Shown: positions 8,148-20,288 of the stretch, piece by piece
Layout of the letters: each line of letters starts with the position of its first letter
Position numbering within the stretch: the stretch's first letter is position 1
DNA from: Pseudoxanthomonas sp. YR558
Lineage (GTDB): Bacteria > Pseudomonadota > Gammaproteobacteria > Xanthomonadales > Xanthomonadaceae
Reading direction: 5' to 3'
DNA length: 64,000 bases
NCBI RefSeq assembly: GCF_900116385.1
Contig: NZ_FPCI01000002.1
Coordinates: 992,001 to 1,056,000 of the forward strand
Notes under the pieces: model-generated
Database searches by the model: none
What the model was told of the DNA's origin: nothing
What the model saw: only the letters and a program-made list of their open reading frames with translations
Translations under genes and position numbers: made by a program

Positions 8148-8762
8148 TCAGCGTCCGCCGCCGAACATGCCGCTGCCGATCTTCAGGATATCGCCCAGGC
8201 CCAGTTGGCCGTCGCCATCCTGGTCCAGCACCGCGCCGAGCAGACCGCCGCCCAGACCGCCCTGCTGTTGCACTTGGCGCTGCTCCTGGCCCAATACCTC
8301 GGCCAGGCCCAACGGATTGTTCTGTGCGCTGCCCTGGGTCATGCGTTGGGCGATGAAGGCGAGCACGATCGGGGCGAGGATCTTCAGCAACTGGCCCGCA
8401 CGTTCGCCACCCAGGCCGGTCGCCTGGCCCAGGCCGAGTTCGGCGCGGTTCTGCTGGCCGCCGAAGACATGGCCGAGGATCCCGGCACCGTTGGCTTGCG
8501 GTGACGCCGCGCCACCGAGCACCGCGCCCAGCACGCTACCGATGTCCAGGCCGCTGTGGTTGCGCTGCAAAGCACCGAACAGCGCTTCCGCGCCCTGGGG
8601 CTGCGCCGTGTTCCGGCCCAGCGCGCCCAGCAACAGCGGCAACGCCGCTCCGACGGCACTGGAGGCCTGCATCTGGCCGATGCCGAGCTGCTGCGAAACC
8701 TGCTGCATCGGCGCGCCCTGCAACTGGGCAAAGAGTTCTTCTGCGAGGGAAGCGTTGCTCAT
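8148..8762 (-). CDS. yidB: YidB-like DUF937 protein with an EF-hand-like loop
   Basis: A 204-residue soluble DUF937/YidB-type protein of unknown function. The N-terminal helix region (LAEELFAQLQGAPMQQVSQQLG) and repeated Ala/Gly/Leu helices (AVGAALPLLLGALGRN, GSVLGAVLGG) are typical. Near the C-terminus is DQDGDGQLGLGD, which has the D-x-D-x-D-G spacing and final acidic residue of a calcium-binding EF-hand or dockerin loop. No signal peptide or membrane segment is seen. It is monocistronic, convergent with hslR. Confidence 0.8.
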   Translation of the reverse strand: MSNASLAEELFAQLQGAPMQQVSQQLGIGQMQASSAVGAALPLLLGALGRNTAQPQGAEALFGALQRNHSGLDIGSVLGAVLGGAASPQANGAGILGHVFGGQQNRAELGLGQATGLGGERAGQLLKILAPIVLAFIAQRMTQGSAQNNPLGLAEVLGQEQRQVQQQGGLGGGLLGAVLDQDGDGQLGLGDILKIGSGMFGGGR

Positions 8763-8868
8763 CGTGCGTTCGTCCTCCTGGACGGGGGTGGGAAGCCGCG
8801 GATGATGCTAGCGCCAATCTGACCCTTCACCGACTCACAATTGCAGTCGGCCGACCGGCGGAAACAGC

Positions 8869-8901
8869 AACGCCGCATGCCTGTCCGGGCCATGCGGCGT
8901 T
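8869..8901 (-). terminator. Terminator-like stem-loop after katG
   Basis: Perfect 11-base arms (8869-8879 and 8891-8901, aacgccgcatg/catgcggcgtt) with an 11-base loop lie 20 bases beyond the katG stop. The T-run on the minus strand is short, so this may be a 3'-end protecting stem. Confidence 0.7.
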
Positions 8902-8921
8902 GTGATGCGGGATCCGTAGGA

Positions 8922-11565
<2,644 letters not shown>

Positions 11566-14154
11566 CTAGAGCAGGGCTTTGAGGCGGTAAAGCGCTTCGA
11601 GGGCCTGCTTGGGCGTGAGGTCGTCGGGATCGAGCGCGGCAAGCGCCTCTTGCGCGGCCGAGGGTGCGGCGGCGAACAGACCAAATTGCTGCGGGGCATC
11701 CAGTGCCTGCGGCGCCATCTCTGACGCATGCGTCTCGCGGCCTCGTTGTTCCAGTTCCGCGAGGCGTCGGCGCGCTTGCTGCAGGGTGGTCCGTGGCAGG
11801 CCGGCCAATGCCGCCACCTGCAGACCGAAGCTGCGGTCCGCCGCGCCTTCCTTCACGGCGTGCATGAAGACCAGCGCATCGCCATGCTCGACGGCATCCA
11901 GGTGCACGTTGGCGATGCCGCTGCCAGGTTCGCCGGCCAGTGCCGTCAGCTCGAAGTAGTGCGTGGCGAACAGCGTGTAGCAGCGGTTCGCCATGGCAAG
12001 GTGGCGCGCGACCGCATCGGCCAGCGCGAGACCGTCGTAGGTGGATGTGCCGCGGCCGATCTCATCCATCAGCACCAACGACTGCGCGGTGGCGTGATGG
12101 AGGATGTAGCTGGTTTCCGCCATTTCCACCATGAAGGTGGACTGCCCGCGCGCGAGATCGTCGCCGGCGCCGATGCGGGTGAGAATGCGATCGATCGGGC
12201 CGAGCACGGCGCGCGAAGCGGGCACGAAGCTGCCGATGTGGGCCAGCAGCACGATCAACGCGTTCTGCCGCATGTAGGTGCTCTTGCCGCCCATGTTGGG
12301 GCCGGTGATCACCAGCATGCGTCGGCCGCCGTCGCCATCGTCGCCAACCAGCAGCAGGTCGTTCGGCTCGAAGGGCTCCTTGCGCACGGCTTCCACCACC
12401 GGATGGCGGCCGCGCTCGATGCGCAGGCCGGGCGCTTCGCTCAACTCGGGTCGCGCCCAGTCGAGTTCCTGCGCGCGCTCGGCGAACGCGGCCAGCACAT
12501 CGAGCTCGCTCAGCGCGGCGGCGCAGCGCTTAAGCGGCTCCAGGCGTCCGTTGAGGATGTCCAACAGCGCGTCGTACAGCAGCTTCTCGCGTGACAGCGA
12601 GCGTTCGCGTGCGGACAGCACCTTGTCCTCGAACTGTTTCAGCTCTTCGGTGATGTAGCGTTCGGCGCCGGTCAGCGTCTGCCGGCGCGTGTAGTGCACC
12701 GGCGCGCGCTCTGCCTGGCCCTTGCTGATCTCGATGTAGTAGCCGTGCACGCGGTTGTAGCCGACCTTGAGCGTGGCGATGCCGCTGCTTTCGCGTTCGC
12801 GCGCTTCCAGCTCGACGAGGAATTGGTCCGCGTTCGTGCTCAGCTGGCGAAGCTCGTCGAGCTCGGCGTCGTAGCCGTTGGCCAGCACGCCACCGTCGCT
12901 GAGCTTCAACGGCGGCTGCGGCGCTACCGCGGCGACGAGCAACGCAGCGGTATCGGCATGTTCGCCCAGCTCCGCTGCCAGGGCGCGCAGGCGCGGCGAA
13001 TCCAGGGGAGCAAGCTGCGCCTGCACGTCCGGCAGCAGCGCCAGGCCGTCGCGCAGCGTGGACAGGTCGCGCGGCCGCGCCGAGCGCAGCGCTACGCGGG
13101 TGAGGATGCGTTCGAGGTCGCCCAACGCGCGGAAGCCCGTGCGCAGATCGCGTTCGGCGCCATCGGTCAACGTGGCGACGGCATGGTGGCGTTCGCCGAG
13201 AACACGGCGGTCGCGCAGCGGACGGTGCAGCCAGCGGCGAAGCAGGCGACCACCCATTGGCGTGATCGTGGTGTCCAGCACACCCAGCAGGGTGTGCCGG
13301 GTATCGCCGTCGACACGCGTGTCGAGTTCCAGGTGCCGACGGGTGGCGGCATTCATCGCAATGGCATCGCCTGCCGACTCCACCGCGATCGCGGTGAGGT
13401 GGGGCAGCCGCTGCTTCTGGGTTTCTTCTACATACCCGAGCAATGCCGCGGCGGCGGCCGTGGCCAGGGCCTTGTCCTCGATACCGAAGCCGGTGAGGTC
13501 GTGCAGGCCGAAGAACTGCAGCAGTTGTCGGCGGCCGCTGTCCGGATCGAACAGCCACGGCGCGCGCCGACGCGTGCCCGTGCGCTGCTGCAGGAACGCA
13601 GGCCAGCCTTCTTCGTCAGGGAGCAGCAGTTCGGCCGGTTCGAGCCGTGCGAGTTCGGCTTCCAGTGCGTCGTCGCTGTCGACTTCGTTGACCAGGAAGC
13701 GGCCACCGGCCAGGTCGGCCCACGCCAGGCCGTAGCCGGAGCGGCCGCGCGCCACCGCCATCAGCAGCGTGTCGCGTCGCTCGTTGAGCAGGGCTTCGTC
13801 GGTCACCGTGCCCGGCGTGACGATGCGGACCACCTTGCGTTCCACCAGACCCTTGGCCAGCGCCGGGTCGCCGATCTGTTCGCAGATCGCCACCGATTCG
13901 CCCAGCGCCACCAGGCGGGCGAGGTATCCCTCGTAGGCATGCACGGGCACGCCCGCCATCGGAATGGGCGCGCCGCCCGAACTGCCGCGCTGGGTCAGGG
14001 TGATGTCGAGCAGCCGTGCGGCCTTGCGTGCATCGTCGTAGAACAGCTCATAGAAGTCGCCCATCCGGAAGAACAGCAGCAAGTCCGGGTACTCCGCCTT
14101 GGCGGCGAAGAACTGCTTCATCAGGGGCGTGTGTTCCGATTTGTCTTTGCTCAC
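11566..14154 (-). CDS. mutS: DNA mismatch repair protein MutS
   Basis: An 862-residue mismatch-recognition ATPase that works with MutL. The N-terminal mismatch-binding motif [10 protein letters not shown] contains the intercalating Phe and the Glu that contacts the mispair. The C-terminal ATPase has Walker [16 protein letters not shown], Walker B in [16 protein letters not shown], and [11 protein letters not shown]. Connector, lever and clamp regions fill the middle, and the tail matches the dimerisation/tetramer region. Length is close to that of E. coli MutS. It is monocistronic in appearance. Confidence 0.98.
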   Translation of the reverse strand: MSKDKSEHTPLMKQFFAAKAEYPDLLLFFRMGDFYELFYDDARKAARLLDITLTQRGSSGGAPIPMAGVPVHAYEGYLARLVALGESVAICEQIGDPALAKGLVERKVVRIVTPGTVTDEALLNERRDTLLMAVARGRSGYGLAWADLAGGRFLVNEVDSDDALEAELARLEPAELLLPDEEGWPAFLQQRTGTRRRAPWLFDPDSGRRQLLQFFGLHDLTGFGIEDKALATAAAAALLGYVEETQKQRLPHLTAIAVESAGDAIAMNAATRRHLELDTRVDGDTRHTLLGVLDTTITPMGGRLLRRWLHRPLRDRRVLGERHHAVATLTDGAERDLRTGFRALGDLERILTRVALRSARPRDLSTLRDGLALLPDVQAQLAPLDSPRLRALAAELGEHADTAALLVAAVAPQPPLKLSDGGVLANGYDAELDELRQLSTNADQFLVELEARERESSGIATLKVGYNRVHGYYIEISKGQAERAPVHYTRRQTLTGAERYITEELKQFEDKVLSARERSLSREKLLYDALLDILNGRLEPLKRCAAALSELDVLAAFAERAQELDWARPELSEAPGLRIERGRHPVVEAVRKEPFEPNDLLLVGDDGDGGRRMLVITGPNMGGKSTYMRQNALIVLLAHIGSFVPASRAVLGPIDRILTRIGAGDDLARGQSTFMVEMAETSYILHHATAQSLVLMDEIGRGTSTYDGLALADAVARHLAMANRCYTLFATHYFELTALAGEPGSGIANVHLDAVEHGDALVFMHAVKEGAADRSFGLQVAALAGLPRTTLQQARRRLAELEQRGRETHASEMAPQALDAPQQFGLFAAAPSAAQEALAALDPDDLTPKQALEALYRLKALL

Positions 14155-14517
14155 GAGGCCAGCAGGGAAGGGGAGGCAAAAGGACGCTGATTGTAGCCGC
14201 TGGCTGCTCCGGCACCGGAGAGTCTCGATGGGCCTGGGTATCCGTTTCGGTATCCGTTTTGTGGATACCGCATGCCGCGTGAGCGGGTCTGGCGTAATCG
14301 AAGTTCCGCACGATCGTTCGAAAAATCAGTAGGTTATCCGTGCCAAAGTGATGGCCTGCGTATCGACGCAGTGCAGAATGCTGTTTCGTGAAGGGGAGTG
14401 TTAATTTCGCGTTGACGCAAGGGGGACTTGCGTTCTTCGCTGGCGGTCGCGCCGCCCATCACATCGACATTGCTGCAAGCACCCGTCGTCAGAACATGAC
14501 CCTTGGGAGGGGAGAAC
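14155..14517. other. mutS / TonB receptor divergent intergenic region (363 bases)
   Basis: No gene is supported. It contains a ggtatcc triplet arrangement: direct copies at 14237-14243 and 14249-14255 with an inverted copy ggatacc at 14263-14269. It also holds a perfect 7-base inverted repeat at 14415-14433 (acgcaag/cttgcgt, loop gggga) 84 bases before the receptor start. Confidence 0.55.
14415..14433 (+). promoter_or_regulatory. Inverted repeat upstream of the TonB-dependent receptor
   Basis: Arms acgcaag and cttgcgt flank a 5-base gggga loop. TTGACG, a possible -35, overlaps its left edge. It could be an operator or a leader stem-loop. Confidence 0.35.
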
Positions 14518-17085
14518 ATGGTCAAGGCATCGCCCAGGCATAAAGCGCTTTCGCTCGCCGTTTTCGGCGCGCTATGCGCAACTTCGCAGGCCTACGCGCA
14601 GCAAGCCGCCGCGCCCGCCGCCGAGGAGGAGCCCACCACGCTGGCGACCATGACGGTCACCGCGCAGAAGCGCGAGGAGGCAATGCAGGACGTGCCGATC
14701 GCAGTGACCGCGATATCCGAGCAGTTGCTGCAGGATACCGGCGTCCGCGACATCAAGGACCTGCAGGTCCTGGTGCCCGGCATGACGGTGACCAGCACCC
14801 AGAGCGAGGCCATCACTACCGCGCGTATCCGCGGCATCGGCACGGTCGGCGACAACGTGGGCCTGGAGTCCTCGGTCGGCGTGGTGATCGACGGCGTCTA
14901 CCGGCCGCGCAACAGTGTGGGCTTCGGCGATCTCGGCCAGCTCGAGCGCATCGAAGTGTTGAAAGGCCCGCAGGGCACCGTGTTCGGCAAGAACACCTCG
15001 GCTGGTGTCATCAACGTGGTGACGCGCCGTCCGAGCTACACGCAGAGCGCCGAGGGCGAGGTGACCGTGGGCAACTACGGTTCCATGGGCGTGTCCGGCA
15101 GCTATAACGACGCGTTGGGCGAAGTCGGTGCGTTCAACATCTACGCAGCCAAGCGCAAGCGCGATGGCTGGATGGACGTGCGTACCGGCAGCGGTCCGCG
15201 CCAGGAAAACGACGACTACGACCAGAACTTCCACACGGTGCGCGGCAAACTGCTGCTGGAGCCGAGCGAGACGCTCGACATCCTGGTGGCCGGCGACTAC
15301 ACCAGCCGCGAAGAGAACTGCTGCACCGCCGTGCAGACCACGGTCGGTGCGACCGCCACCATCCTCAATCGCCTCGTGGGCGGCCAGGCGGTCGCGGCAC
15401 CCGGCGACAATCCGTTCGACCGCGTGGCCTACAGCAATCGACCGACCACGCAGGACATTAAGGACAGCGGCGTGTCGGTGGAGGTCAACTGGGACTCGCC
15501 GTGGTTCGGCAATGCGACCCTGACTTCGATTACGGCCCAGCGCAAGTGGGAGGCCATCAACGGCCTGGACTACGACTTCAGCACGGCCGACATCCTGTAC
15601 CGCAATGCGGACGAGGATGAGTCCTTCACCGGGTTCGACACCTTCAGCCAGGAGTTCCGCCTGACCGGTTCGACGGACCGCATCGACTGGATGGTGGGTG
15701 CGTTCTATTCCGACGAGGACCTCGACCGCACCGAGACCTACCGCATCGGTCCGCATTACGAGCCTTACCTGTCGGTCGCGCTGCTGTCGATCATCAACCC
15801 CGCGCTGGGCACATCGCCGACCGCACCGCTGTTCCTGTCGCAGGCCACGGGCCGGCCGTTCGGTACGGTATTCGCAGGGTTGGGTGCGCTCGACACTTAC
15901 AAGCAGAATGCCAAGAGCACGGCGTTGTTCACCAACAACACCTGGCACGCCACGGATGCGCTCGACATCACGCTCGGCCTGCGTTACACCCGTGAGAAGA
16001 AGCAGCTCATCTCCAATTACAGCAACCCCAATGGCGGCGCCGGTTGCGGCGCGATGCTCGCCAACCAGGCGGGCGTGGTGGGTGCATTGATGGCGCGGGG
16101 CCTGACCCAAGCGCAGGCGGTGGCCGCAGCGCCGACGGTGATCGGCTACGGCTGCTTGCCGTGGGCGAACCCGCTTCACAACGCCCCGACGCGCGACACC
16201 GTCCAGGAGCGCGAAGAGAAAGAGTGGTCGGGCACCGTGAAGGCGGCTTATCGCTGGAACGAGAACATCATGACCTACGCCTCGTTCGCGCGCGGCTACA
16301 AGGGCGGTGGCTTCAATCTCGATCGCGTGCAGTCCTCCAATGGTCTGTCCAGCGGCGGCACCGGCATCCTGCCCGTGTTGGACACGTCGTTTCCGGGCGA
16401 GTTCGTCGATAGCTACGAGCTGGGCACCAAGACCACGTGGCTGGACGGCAACCTGCTGTTGAACGCCACGCTGTTCCACCAGAAGTATGAGGACTTCCAG
16501 CTCAACAGCTTCCTGGGTACCAGCTTCGTGGTGCGCTCGATTCCGGAGGTCACCTCGCAAGGTCTGGATGCGGAACTGCTGTGGCAGCCGCGCTCGATCA
16601 AGGGCCTGATGTTCCAGAGCGGCCTGATGTACGCCGATACCAAGTACGGCGACAACATCCCCGGCGGCGATTTCGTCGCGCCGACCGGCGCGCTGTACAA
16701 GTTGCCGGGCGCGCAGATGAGCTTCGCGCCGAAATGGTCCGGCTCCGCGTCCGTGACATACGAGTGGGACGTGGGCAGCCTGATGGCGCGCTTCAATATC
16801 GGCGCCAAGTACGTGTCCGAGTACAACACCGGTTCCGACCTGGATCCGGAGAAGATGCAGGACGCCTACACCGTCGCCAATGCGCGTTTCGGCATCGGCG
16901 CGCAGGACCAGCGCTGGATGCTGGAGTTCTGGGGCACCAACATCACTGACGAGGACTACGTGCAGGTCGGTTTCGATGGTCCGCTGCAGAACGTGTCGCC
17001 GGCACCCAACAATCCCTTCAACACCTTCAACGCCTTCCTGGGCGCGCCCCGCATGTACGGCGTGACCCTGCGCGTCCGCTACTGA
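14518..17085 (+). CDS. TonB-dependent outer membrane receptor
   Basis: An 855-residue receptor for active uptake through the outer membrane, powered by TonB-ExbBD. A signal peptide covers residues 1-29 (HKALSLAVFGALCATSQAYA). The plug domain follows (QDVPIAVTAISEQLLQDTGVRDIKDLQ, then the typical RIRGIGTVGDNVGLESSVGVVIDGVYRPR and LERIEVLKGPQGTVFGKNTSAGVINVVTRRP). The rest is a 22-strand barrel ending in an aromatic residue (VTLRVRY). GGGAGGGGAG lies just ahead of the ATG. The substrate is unknown; plug wording resembles the large uncharacterised receptor group of sphingomonads and xanthomonads. No metabolic genes are adjacent. Confidence 0.95.
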   Translation: MVKASPRHKALSLAVFGALCATSQAYAQQAAAPAAEEEPTTLATMTVTAQKREEAMQDVPIAVTAISEQLLQDTGVRDIKDLQVLVPGMTVTSTQSEAITTARIRGIGTVGDNVGLESSVGVVIDGVYRPRNSVGFGDLGQLERIEVLKGPQGTVFGKNTSAGVINVVTRRPSYTQSAEGEVTVGNYGSMGVSGSYNDALGEVGAFNIYAAKRKRDGWMDVRTGSGPRQENDDYDQNFHTVRGKLLLEPSETLDILVAGDYTSREENCCTAVQTTVGATATILNRLVGGQAVAAPGDNPFDRVAYSNRPTTQDIKDSGVSVEVNWDSPWFGNATLTSITAQRKWEAINGLDYDFSTADILYRNADEDESFTGFDTFSQEFRLTGSTDRIDWMVGAFYSDEDLDRTETYRIGPHYEPYLSVALLSIINPALGTSPTAPLFLSQATGRPFGTVFAGLGALDTYKQNAKSTALFTNNTWHATDALDITLGLRYTREKKQLISNYSNPNGGAGCGAMLANQAGVVGALMARGLTQAQAVAAAPTVIGYGCLPWANPLHNAPTRDTVQEREEKEWSGTVKAAYRWNENIMTYASFARGYKGGGFNLDRVQSSNGLSSGGTGILPVLDTSFPGEFVDSYELGTKTTWLDGNLLLNATLFHQKYEDFQLNSFLGTSFVVRSIPEVTSQGLDAELLWQPRSIKGLMFQSGLMYADTKYGDNIPGGDFVAPTGALYKLPGAQMSFAPKWSGSASVTYEWDVGSLMARFNIGAKYVSEYNTGSDLDPEKMQDAYTVANARFGIGAQDQRWMLEFWGTNITDEDYVQVGFDGPLQNVSPAPNNPFNTFNAFLGAPRMYGVTLRVRY

Positions 17086-17109
17086 TCCCCCTTCGCTGAT
17101 CGTGGCGAG

Positions 17110-17137
17110 CGGCCCGCCCCCTGGCGGGCCGTTTTCT
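17110..17137 (+). terminator. Terminator after the TonB-dependent receptor
   Basis: Perfect 9-base arms cggcccgcc (17110-17118) and ggcgggccg (17123-17131) with loop ccct, followed by TTTTC. Confidence 0.9.
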
Positions 17138-17214
17138 TTCTGAAGCTTGGAGCGACGCGACAGTCGGTGGGCAAATGGGCTACAACACGTATGTCCCCAC
17201 CATCAGGAACCCCG

Positions 17215-17706
17215 ATGTCCGCTCCCCCGGATGAAGAGCTGCGTGTCCTCGCCCAGGCATTGGGCGATCGATTGCGCCAGGCGCGCGACCATCTGGTCAC
17301 CGCAGAGAGCTGCACGGGCGGCTGGATCGCCAAGTGCGTCACCGACATCGCGGGCTCTTCGGACTGGTTCGATTGCGGCATGGCGGCCTACAGTTACGAA
17401 GCCAAGCAGGCGCTGCTCGGCGTGCGGCCGCAGACGCTCGAGACGCATGGCGCGGTCAGCCGGGAGACGGTTATCGAAATGGTGTCCGGCGCATTGGTCA
17501 ATTCGGGCGCAAGCATCGCGGTGGCGGTGACCGGCATCGCGGGACCTGGAGGCGGGAGCGAGGACAAGCCGGTAGGCACCGTGTGGATCGGCTGGAAGCG
17601 CCGAGGCGGGTATGCCCGAGCCGAGGTGTTCCACTTTGACGGGGACCGCGACGCGGTGCGCCGGCAGACCGTCGCCAAAGCCCTCCAGGGTCTGGAGTTG
17701 CTGTAG
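17215..17706 (+). CDS. pncC: Nicotinamide-nucleotide amidase (CinA C-terminal domain, PncC)
   Basis: A 163-residue stand-alone CinA C-terminal domain, expected to deamidate nicotinamide mononucleotide in NAD recycling. Visible are TAESCTGGWIAKCVTDIAGSSDWFDCGMAAYSYEAKQALLGV (catalytic Ser within AESCTGG), the HGAVSRETVIEM segment, and VAVTGIAGPGGGSEDKPVGTVWIGW. The chosen ATG has AGGAAC upstream; two earlier in-frame starts are possible. It precedes lexA, as in many proteobacteria where cinA sits near recA. NMN deamidation is from family knowledge. Confidence 0.9.
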   Translation: MSAPPDEELRVLAQALGDRLRQARDHLVTAESCTGGWIAKCVTDIAGSSDWFDCGMAAYSYEAKQALLGVRPQTLETHGAVSRETVIEMVSGALVNSGASIAVAVTGIAGPGGGSEDKPVGTVWIGWKRRGGYARAEVFHFDGDRDAVRRQTVAKALQGLELL

Positions 17707-17769
17707 CGGCCCAGTCTGCCGAGCCAGCCCGAGAGGCTTACTTCAAGGGGCTATTGCCAGCAGGCATCG

Positions 17770-17788
17770 TTAGTAGTAATACTACTAA
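17770..17788 (+). promoter_or_regulatory. LexA operator (SOS box) of lexA
   Basis: TTAGTAGTAATACTACTAA has perfect 9-base arms around a central A and matches the known Xanthomonas LexA box. It ends two bases before the lexA ATG, so bound LexA would cover the translation start region and block its own transcription. Confidence 0.93.
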
Positions 17789-17790
17789 CC

Positions 17791-18435
17791 ATGGACCTGA
17801 CCGATACCCAGATCGCAATCCTCGCCCTGATCGCCGAACGGCTTGAGGCCGAGGGCATGCCTCCGTCGCAAGCCGAGATCGCCAAGGCTTTCGGTTTCAA
17901 GGGCGTGCGGGCGGCCCAGTACCACCTGGAGGCATTGGAGCTGGCGGGCGCCATCGAGCGCGTGCCGGGTCGTGCGCGGGGCATCCGGGTCCTCAAGGCA
18001 CCGCCGTCGCCCCAGCCCGACCTGGCGTTCCCGGCAGCCGCCAACGACGAAGGGCTGCGCCTGCCCGTGCTCGGGCAGGTGGCCGCCGGCGCCCCGATCG
18101 GGGCCGATGCCGACCATCACGACTATGTCCTGCTGGACCGCGCGTTCTTCGCTCCGGCGCCGGATTACCTGTTGAAGGTGAAAGGCGATTCGATGCGCGA
18201 CGAAGGCATCTTCGACGGCGACCTGATTGGCGTGCACCGCACGCGCGACGCCCGCTCTGGCCAGATCGTGGTGGCGCGCATCGACGATGCCATCACGGTC
18301 AAGCTGCTGAAGATCGGCAAGGACCGCATCCGTTTGCTGCCGCGCAACCCGGACTATGCGCCGATCGAAGTGTTGCCGGATCAGGACTTCGCGATCGAGG
18401 GCCTTTACTGCGGCCTGGTGAGGCCCAACCGGTGA
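17791..18435 (+). CDS. lexA: LexA repressor
   Basis: A 214-residue SOS repressor. An N-terminal winged helix (residues 1-70, recognition helix around SQAEIAKAFGFKGVRAAQYHLEAL) is followed by a linker and the S24 self-cleavage domain: scissile bond A99-G100 (VAAGAP), nucleophile S134 (KGDSMRDEG) and base K171 (AITVKLL). The sequence is close to the xanthomonad LexA type, which recognises TTAG-N-CTAA boxes and not the E. coli CTGT box. RecA filaments, encoded next door, trigger cleavage. There is no room for a Shine-Dalgarno between operator and ATG, suggesting a very short or absent leader. Confidence 0.97.
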   Translation: MDLTDTQIAILALIAERLEAEGMPPSQAEIAKAFGFKGVRAAQYHLEALELAGAIERVPGRARGIRVLKAPPSPQPDLAFPAAANDEGLRLPVLGQVAAGAPIGADADHHDYVLLDRAFFAPAPDYLLKVKGDSMRDEGIFDGDLIGVHRTRDARSGQIVVARIDDAITVKLLKIGKDRIRLLPRNPDYAPIEVLPDQDFAIEGLYCGLVRPNR

Positions 18436-18622
18436 GTGCACGCGTTGCTTCGGGTCTTCCCCGTGCCGCCACGCGGCAATCCCCGACCCATGCATGCGGC
18501 AGTCGCCGATCCGCGACGCCCGTGTCGACGATTAATTTCTTCCATGCCCGCTCCGTCGCAGCCTGTGCGATGGACGCCCTCCACACTGATCGCACCTGAC
18601 CACATTGACTAGGACCACGACG

Positions 18623-19660
18623 ATGGACGAGAACAAGAAGCGCGCCCTTTCCGCCGCCCTGACCCAGATCGAGCGCCAGTTCGGCAAGGGCTCGGTGATG
18701 CGTATGGGCGACCGGGTCATCGAGCCTGTCGAGATCATTCCGACCGGTTCGCTGATGCTGGACCTGGCGCTGGGTATCGGCGGCCTGCCCAAGGGGCGCG
18801 TGGTCGAGATCTATGGTCCCGAGTCCTCCGGCAAGACCACGCTGACCCTGCAGGCCATCGCCGAGTGCCAGAAGCAGGGAGGCACGGCAGCCTTCATCGA
18901 TGCGGAGCATGCGTTGGATCCCGTCTATGCCGCCAAGCTGGGCGTCAATGTGGACGATCTGCTCTTGTCGCAGCCCGATACCGGCGAGCAGGCGCTCGAA
19001 ATCGCGGACATGCTGGTCCGTTCGGGCTCCATCGACATCGTGGTCATCGACTCGGTGGCCGCGCTGACGCCGAAGGCTGAAATCGAAGGCGAAATGGGCG
19101 ACCAGCTCCCGGGCTTGCAGGCCCGCCTGATGAGCCAGGCGCTGCGCAAGCTGACCGGCAACATCAAGCGGTCCAATACCTTGGTCGTCTTCATCAATCA
19201 GTTGCGCATGAAGATCGGCGTGATGATGCCCGGCCAGAGCCCTGAGACCACCACCGGCGGCAACGCGCTGAAGTTCTATGCCTCGGTGCGCCTGGACATC
19301 CGTCGCATCGGCGCCATCAAGAAGGGCGACGAGATCATCGGCAACCAGACCAAGATCAAGGTGGTCAAGAACAAGCTGGCACCCCCCTTCAAGCAGGTCG
19401 TTACCGAAATCCTGTACGGCGAAGGCATCAGCCGCGAGGGTGAACTCATCGATATGGGTGTTGAAGCCAAGCTGGTCGACAAGGCTGGCGCTTGGTATGG
19501 CTATGGCGGTGAACGCATCGGACAGGGCAAGGACAATGCGCGGACGTTCTTGCGCGAGAATCCGGCCGTTGCAGCCAAGCTGGAGGCCGAGCTTCGCGAG
19601 AAGTTCCAGCCGGAAGAAGCCAAGCGCGATGAGAACGCCGACGACGACAGCGACGATTGA
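18623..19660 (+). CDS. recA: Recombinase RecA
   Basis: A 345-residue DNA recombinase that forms filaments on single-stranded DNA, performs strand exchange and activates LexA cleavage. Walker A is [10 protein letters not shown] (about residues 66-75); the MAW-like and L1/L2 loops follow ([67 protein letters not shown]). The acidic tail ([15 protein letters not shown]) is typical. The 187-base gap after lexA contains a small stem (18464-18478, tgccgc/gcggca) but no second LexA box, so recA may depend partly on the lexA promoter. Confidence 0.98.
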   Translation: MDENKKRALSAALTQIERQFGKGSVMRMGDRVIEPVEIIPTGSLMLDLALGIGGLPKGRVVEIYGPESSGKTTLTLQAIAECQKQGGTAAFIDAEHALDPVYAAKLGVNVDDLLLSQPDTGEQALEIADMLVRSGSIDIVVIDSVAALTPKAEIEGEMGDQLPGLQARLMSQALRKLTGNIKRSNTLVVFINQLRMKIGVMMPGQSPETTTGGNALKFYASVRLDIRRIGAIKKGDEIIGNQTKIKVVKNKLAPPFKQVVTEILYGEGISREGELIDMGVEAKLVDKAGAWYGYGGERIGQGKDNARTFLRENPAVAAKLEAELREKFQPEEAKRDENADDDSDD

Positions 19661-19688
19661 GTGCTGATGGCGCGACGAGGTGTGCAGC

Positions 19689-20195
19689 GTGGCAGATGAG
19701 AACGTCGGCGGTCGCAAGCCGCGTCGGCGGATGGCCGAGCAAACACCCGTGCAGCGCGCCCTGGGCCTGCTGGTGCGCCGGGAACACTCCCGGCGCGAGC
19801 TGTCCCGTAAGTTGACCGCCCGCGGCCTGGACGCGGCCGAAGTGCGATCGGCCGTGGATCGGTTGGAGGATGAGGGCTGGCAGAGCGACACGCGCTTTGC
19901 CGAAACCCTGGTCCGAAGCCGGGCTGCCGGTGGCCATGGCCCAGTACGGATCCGGGCCGAACTGTCCACGCATGGGCTGGACCGTGAGGCGGTGGAAGCC
20001 GCCATGGCCACCTTCGACGGCGACTGGACCGAAACGGCGCGCGACCTCGTCCGCCGGCGTTTCGGTCCAGTCGATCCGGCCGATATCGCACAGCGGCGCA
20101 AAATCGCCGATTTCTTGATTCGTCGTGGTTTCGACGGTGCCAGCGTCAGGGCCGCCAGCCAGGCAGGAGCGGAGGACTGGGACGGGGCGGCCTGA
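19689..20195 (+). CDS. recX: Recombination regulator RecX
   Basis: A 168-residue RecX, which binds the RecA filament groove and limits its extension. It consists of tandem three-helix repeats; the hallmark [54 protein letters not shown] is at residues 27-80. The start is chosen as GTG at 19689 because GAGG lies seven bases ahead; another GTG at 19680 overlaps this site. It follows recA by 28 bases, so lexA, recA and recX form one SOS block. Confidence 0.93.
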   Translation: MADENVGGRKPRRRMAEQTPVQRALGLLVRREHSRRELSRKLTARGLDAAEVRSAVDRLEDEGWQSDTRFAETLVRSRAAGGHGPVRIRAELSTHGLDREAVEAAMATFDGDWTETARDLVRRRFGPVDPADIAQRRKIADFLIRRGFDGASVRAASQAGAEDWDGAA

Positions 20196-20288
20196 TAATC
20201 TAGTGCATTGGGTTGCTTCCGCCCGGCCGCACCCGCATATCGCGGGTATTGCGGCGCCAGGATGCGCCTTCCAGCCAATGCCTGCCAG

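Noticed and set aside
12694..14190. 498-codon plus-strand frame across mutS
   Set aside because: Shadow of mutS; composition typical of antisense GC-rich frames.
14572..16560. 662-codon open frame on the minus strand inside the TonB receptor
   Set aside because: It lies entirely antisense to a well-supported receptor and is rich in Arg, His and Ala as expected for GC-rich shadows; no domain is readable.
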